In this document: one piece after another, positions 6,710-8,471 of the stretch
How positions within the stretch are numbered: the first letter of the stretch is position 1
Layout: the number at the start of each line of letters is the position of its first letter
Assembly: GCA_002293615.1 (NCBI GenBank)
Contig: DBDN01000054.1
Coordinates: forward strand, 1-8,471
DNA: 8,471 nt
Direction of reading: 5' to 3'
From: Betaproteobacteria bacterium UBA931
GTDB lineage: Bacteria; Pseudomonadota; Gammaproteobacteria; Burkholderiales; Casimicrobiaceae
The notes under the pieces: generated by a model
Database searches by the model: none
What the model saw: only the letters and a program-made list of their open reading frames with translations
What the model was told of the DNA's origin: nothing
Made by a program: the position numbers and the translations under genes

Positions 6710-7753
6710 ATGTCAAACTTATTTCATCCCATTTGCTCTATTATCATTCCGGTGCACTGTGAGGAAAATGTGCTTCCGCATACGATTCACACCCTGACAA
6801 AAACCATGGAGCCGTTATCTGTCGCCTACGAGGTCATTCTAATTGATGACGGATCGACCGATAACTCCTGGAATGTCATCAAAGCATTGAAAGATCAGTT
6901 TTCCATGATTGTTGCCGCCCGCTTTACCCGTTGCTTTGGCAAGGAAGCGGCCATCCGCGCCGGCTGTGAAATGGCGCAGGGGAAATCCGTGATTTTGCTT
7001 GACGCCGATTTGCAACACCCCCCTTCCCTGATTCCTCAAATGCTGCATATCTGGCAATCGGAAAACGTTGATATCGTCGAAGCGGTAAAAAATGAAGATA
7101 TTCGGCAAGGCGGGAAAAGCTGGTACCGCAATCTCTACTTCAAAATCAATTCCCTTTTTACCGGGCTCAATCTGCGCGGCGCCAGCGATTTCAAACTTTT
7201 GGACCGAAAGGTTGTCAATGCTTATCTGAATTTACCGGAGCATAACCTTTTCTTTCGCGGGCTTGTTTCATGGTTCGGGTATAGAACGATTTCCATCCCC
7301 TTTACCCCCGAAGAACGCCCCTCCGGGAAAAGTAAGTGGCCTTTATGGAAGCTTGCCCGTCTGGCGCTGACCTCCATTACTTCGTTCAGCTCGACGCTGC
7401 TTCACGTTATAACGCTGTTGGGGTTCGTTTTTGTTTCACTTTCCGCTGCCCTTGGCATTCAAACGCTTTACAACAAAATTTCAGGAAATGCCGTAAGCGG
7501 TTTTACCACCGTTATTCTTCTCCTGCTGATCATCGGCAGCGCCATTATGTTGGCGTTGGGCGTTATTGGCGAATATCTGGCGCTGATTTATCACGAGGTC
7601 AAAAAAAGACCGCTTTATTATATCGATGAAAAAATTTCATCCGAACCGACAGCGTCCTTGCCGCCTCAAGGCATTCGTGGCTCTGCCGACAAGCCCGCTT
7701 CCGAATCAGACCGAACCAGCGCCAGTGCCGATGGGAAATCATCGGCAATATAA
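6710..7753 (+). CDS. GT2 polyprenyl-phosphate glycosyltransferase (GtrB/ArnC/DPM1-like) with two C-terminal membrane segments
   Basis: This enzyme is inferred to transfer a sugar from a nucleotide donor to undecaprenyl phosphate at the cytoplasmic face. The N-terminal GT-A domain starts CSIIIPVHCEE and has LIDDGSTDNS (44-53), FGKEAAIRAG (76-85) and the metal/donor motif LLDADLQHPP (96-105). It also has SDFKLLDR (159-166), FFRGLVSWFGYRT (181-193) and RPSGKSKWP (203-211), all typical of the GtrB/DPM1 group. Two hydrophobic stretches follow at about 222-247 and 264-294, ending in the family's EVKKRPLYYIDE. The length is 347 residues, longer than the usual 310-330, because of a 40-residue hydrophilic Ser/Ala-rich tail. 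The last 29 codons lie antisense to the SulP gene, so the tail may be an acquired extension. It starts 9 bp after the GT-C stop without a clear ribosome site, suggesting translational coupling. The pair likely acts as donor maker plus transferase. Confidence 0.92.
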   Translation: MSNLFHPICSIIIPVHCEENVLPHTIHTLTKTMEPLSVAYEVILIDDGSTDNSWNVIKALKDQFSMIVAARFTRCFGKEAAIRAGCEMAQGKSVILLDADLQHPPSLIPQMLHIWQSENVDIVEAVKNEDIRQGGKSWYRNLYFKINSLFTGLNLRGASDFKLLDRKVVNAYLNLPEHNLFFRGLVSWFGYRTISIPFTPEERPSGKSKWPLWKLARLALTSITSFSSTLLHVITLLGFVFVSLSAALGIQTLYNKISGNAVSGFTTVILLLLIIGSAIMLALGVIGEYLALIYHEVKKRPLYYIDEKISSEPTASLPPQGIRGSADKPASESDRTSASADGKSSAI

Positions 7754-8471
7754 TGCTCGCCGATAACATCGTGAATAAACCCCGTGCGTATCATGCTTTG
7801 ACGCACGCTTTCATCCAGATCGAACAATATCAGATCACCGCCACGCTTTCGCATGGTTTTACTCAACGAGGCAAGCGCATCCAAACCGGTATCGTCGATA
7901 TCCAGCACGTAATGCATGTCAAGCAAAACCGTCTTTGCCGAATTAAAACGCACATCCATCAGCGGTTCAATTTTTCCGACCGCACCAAAAAACAGTGAAC
8001 CGCGCAAACGGTAGCAGGCAATACCATCGGGAAGGCCATCATGCGCCACGCGCTCAATCCGCGTCAGGTTGGATACGCGAAAGATAAAGAACAGGCTCGC
8101 CAGGATCAAACCGACCTCCACCGCCAAGGTCAGGTCAAAAATGACGGTAATAAAAAAAGTAGAAAGCAGAATGATGCGATAGTGCAAAGGGAAACGCTGC
8201 ATCTGATAAAACGCGTGCCAGTCGCCCATATTAAACGCAACGATAATCAAAATCGCGCACAATGCCGCCAGTGGAATATGGCTTGCCAACGGCGCCGCCA
8301 CCAAAACAATCAGCAGCAACACCAACGCGTGAACCATGCCGGAAATCGGCGAAAACGCACCGGCACGAATATTGGTGGCGGTACGGGCGATCGCCCCGGT
8401 TGCCGGAATACCGCCGAAAAACGGCACAACGATATTGGCAATGCCCTGAGCCATCAACTCCTGGTTAGCCG
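7666..8471 (-). CDS. SulP family anion (sulfate/bicarbonate-type) permease with STAS domain, C-terminal part
   Basis: These are the last 267 residues of an inner-membrane SulP (SLC26-like) transporter; the N-terminal membrane half lies beyond the right edge. The frame is open to the edge and reads ANQELMAQGIANIVVPFFGG, then IPATGAIARTATNIRAG, the signature SulP segment. Hydrophobic helices follow at about 45-80 and 98-130, then a cytoplasmic STAS domain from about residue 150. The STAS domain has RGSLFFGAV, then VLLDMHYVLDIDDTGLDAL (the D-x-T-G loop at about 192-195), GGDLILFDLD and a final helix ending PSALALV. A 14-residue tail closes the protein. The true start is outside, so the internal TTG/ATG near 8457 is not a start. 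SulP proteins move sulfate, bicarbonate or other anions; the substrate cannot be told here. It converges on the GT2 gene and overlaps its end by 88 bp. Confidence 0.93.
   Translation of the reverse strand, partial: ANQELMAQGIANIVVPFFGGIPATGAIARTATNIRAGAFSPISGMVHALVLLLIVLVAAPLASHIPLAALCAILIIVAFNMGDWHAFYQMQRFPLHYRIILLSTFFITVIFDLTLAVEVGLILASLFFIFRVSNLTRIERVAHDGLPDGIACYRLRGSLFFGAVGKIEPLMDVRFNSAKTVLLDMHYVLDIDDTGLDALASLSKTMRKRGGDLILFDLDESVRQSMIRTGFIHDVIGEHYIADDFPSALALVRSDSEAGLSAEPRMP

Overview
The window looks like a piece of a proteobacterial chromosome, most likely a betaproteobacterium. This is an inference from gene content and order, since no rRNA or other marker gene is present. Five housekeeping genes lie on the minus strand in the order argF, argG, yajQ, ribF, ileS. 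The ribF-ileS pair (usually followed by lspA) is a classic proteobacterial block. Base composition is moderate (about half GC by eye) and shows no obvious break. No insertion sequence, integrase, tRNA, rRNA or CRISPR array is visible.

Layout. 1-264 holds the first 88 codons of isoleucyl-tRNA synthetase (ileS, minus, running off the left edge). It is preceded, 32 bp away, by ribF (297-1238), the bifunctional riboflavin kinase/FAD synthetase. A 512-bp spacer (1239-1750) follows, with no convincing gene but with a nine-G run abutting a GC palindrome and a hairpin. yajQ (1751-2236), argG (2357-3583) and argF (3748-4674) complete the minus-strand block. argF and argG encode consecutive steps, citrulline to argininosuccinate, of arginine synthesis.

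Upstream of argF is a short divergent control region (4675-4813). It contains a perfect 8-bp inverted repeat with a -10-like TATAAT inside it. On the plus strand from there runs a two-gene glycosylation cassette: a large multi-pass GT-C type glycosyltransferase with a long C-terminal extracytoplasmic domain (4814-6700), and, after 9 bp, a GT2 polyprenyl-phosphate glycosyltransferase with two C-terminal membrane segments (6710-7753). In the usual logic of such pairs the GT2 enzyme makes an undecaprenyl-phosphate sugar on the cytoplasmic face. The GT-C enzyme then uses this as donor on the periplasmic face to decorate lipid A, an O-antigen, a protein or another glycan. The acceptor cannot be read from this window.

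The right edge carries the C-terminal part of a SulP-family anion permease with a STAS domain (7666-8471, minus, its N-terminus beyond the window). Its last 88 bp, stop codon included, overlap antisense with the end of the GT2 gene.

The most interesting items are the GT-C/GT2 cassette with its unusual C-terminal domain, the 88-bp convergent coding overlap, the palindromic operator-like element between argF and the cassette, and a RibF whose FAD-synthetase half departs from the family at two normally conserved motifs.
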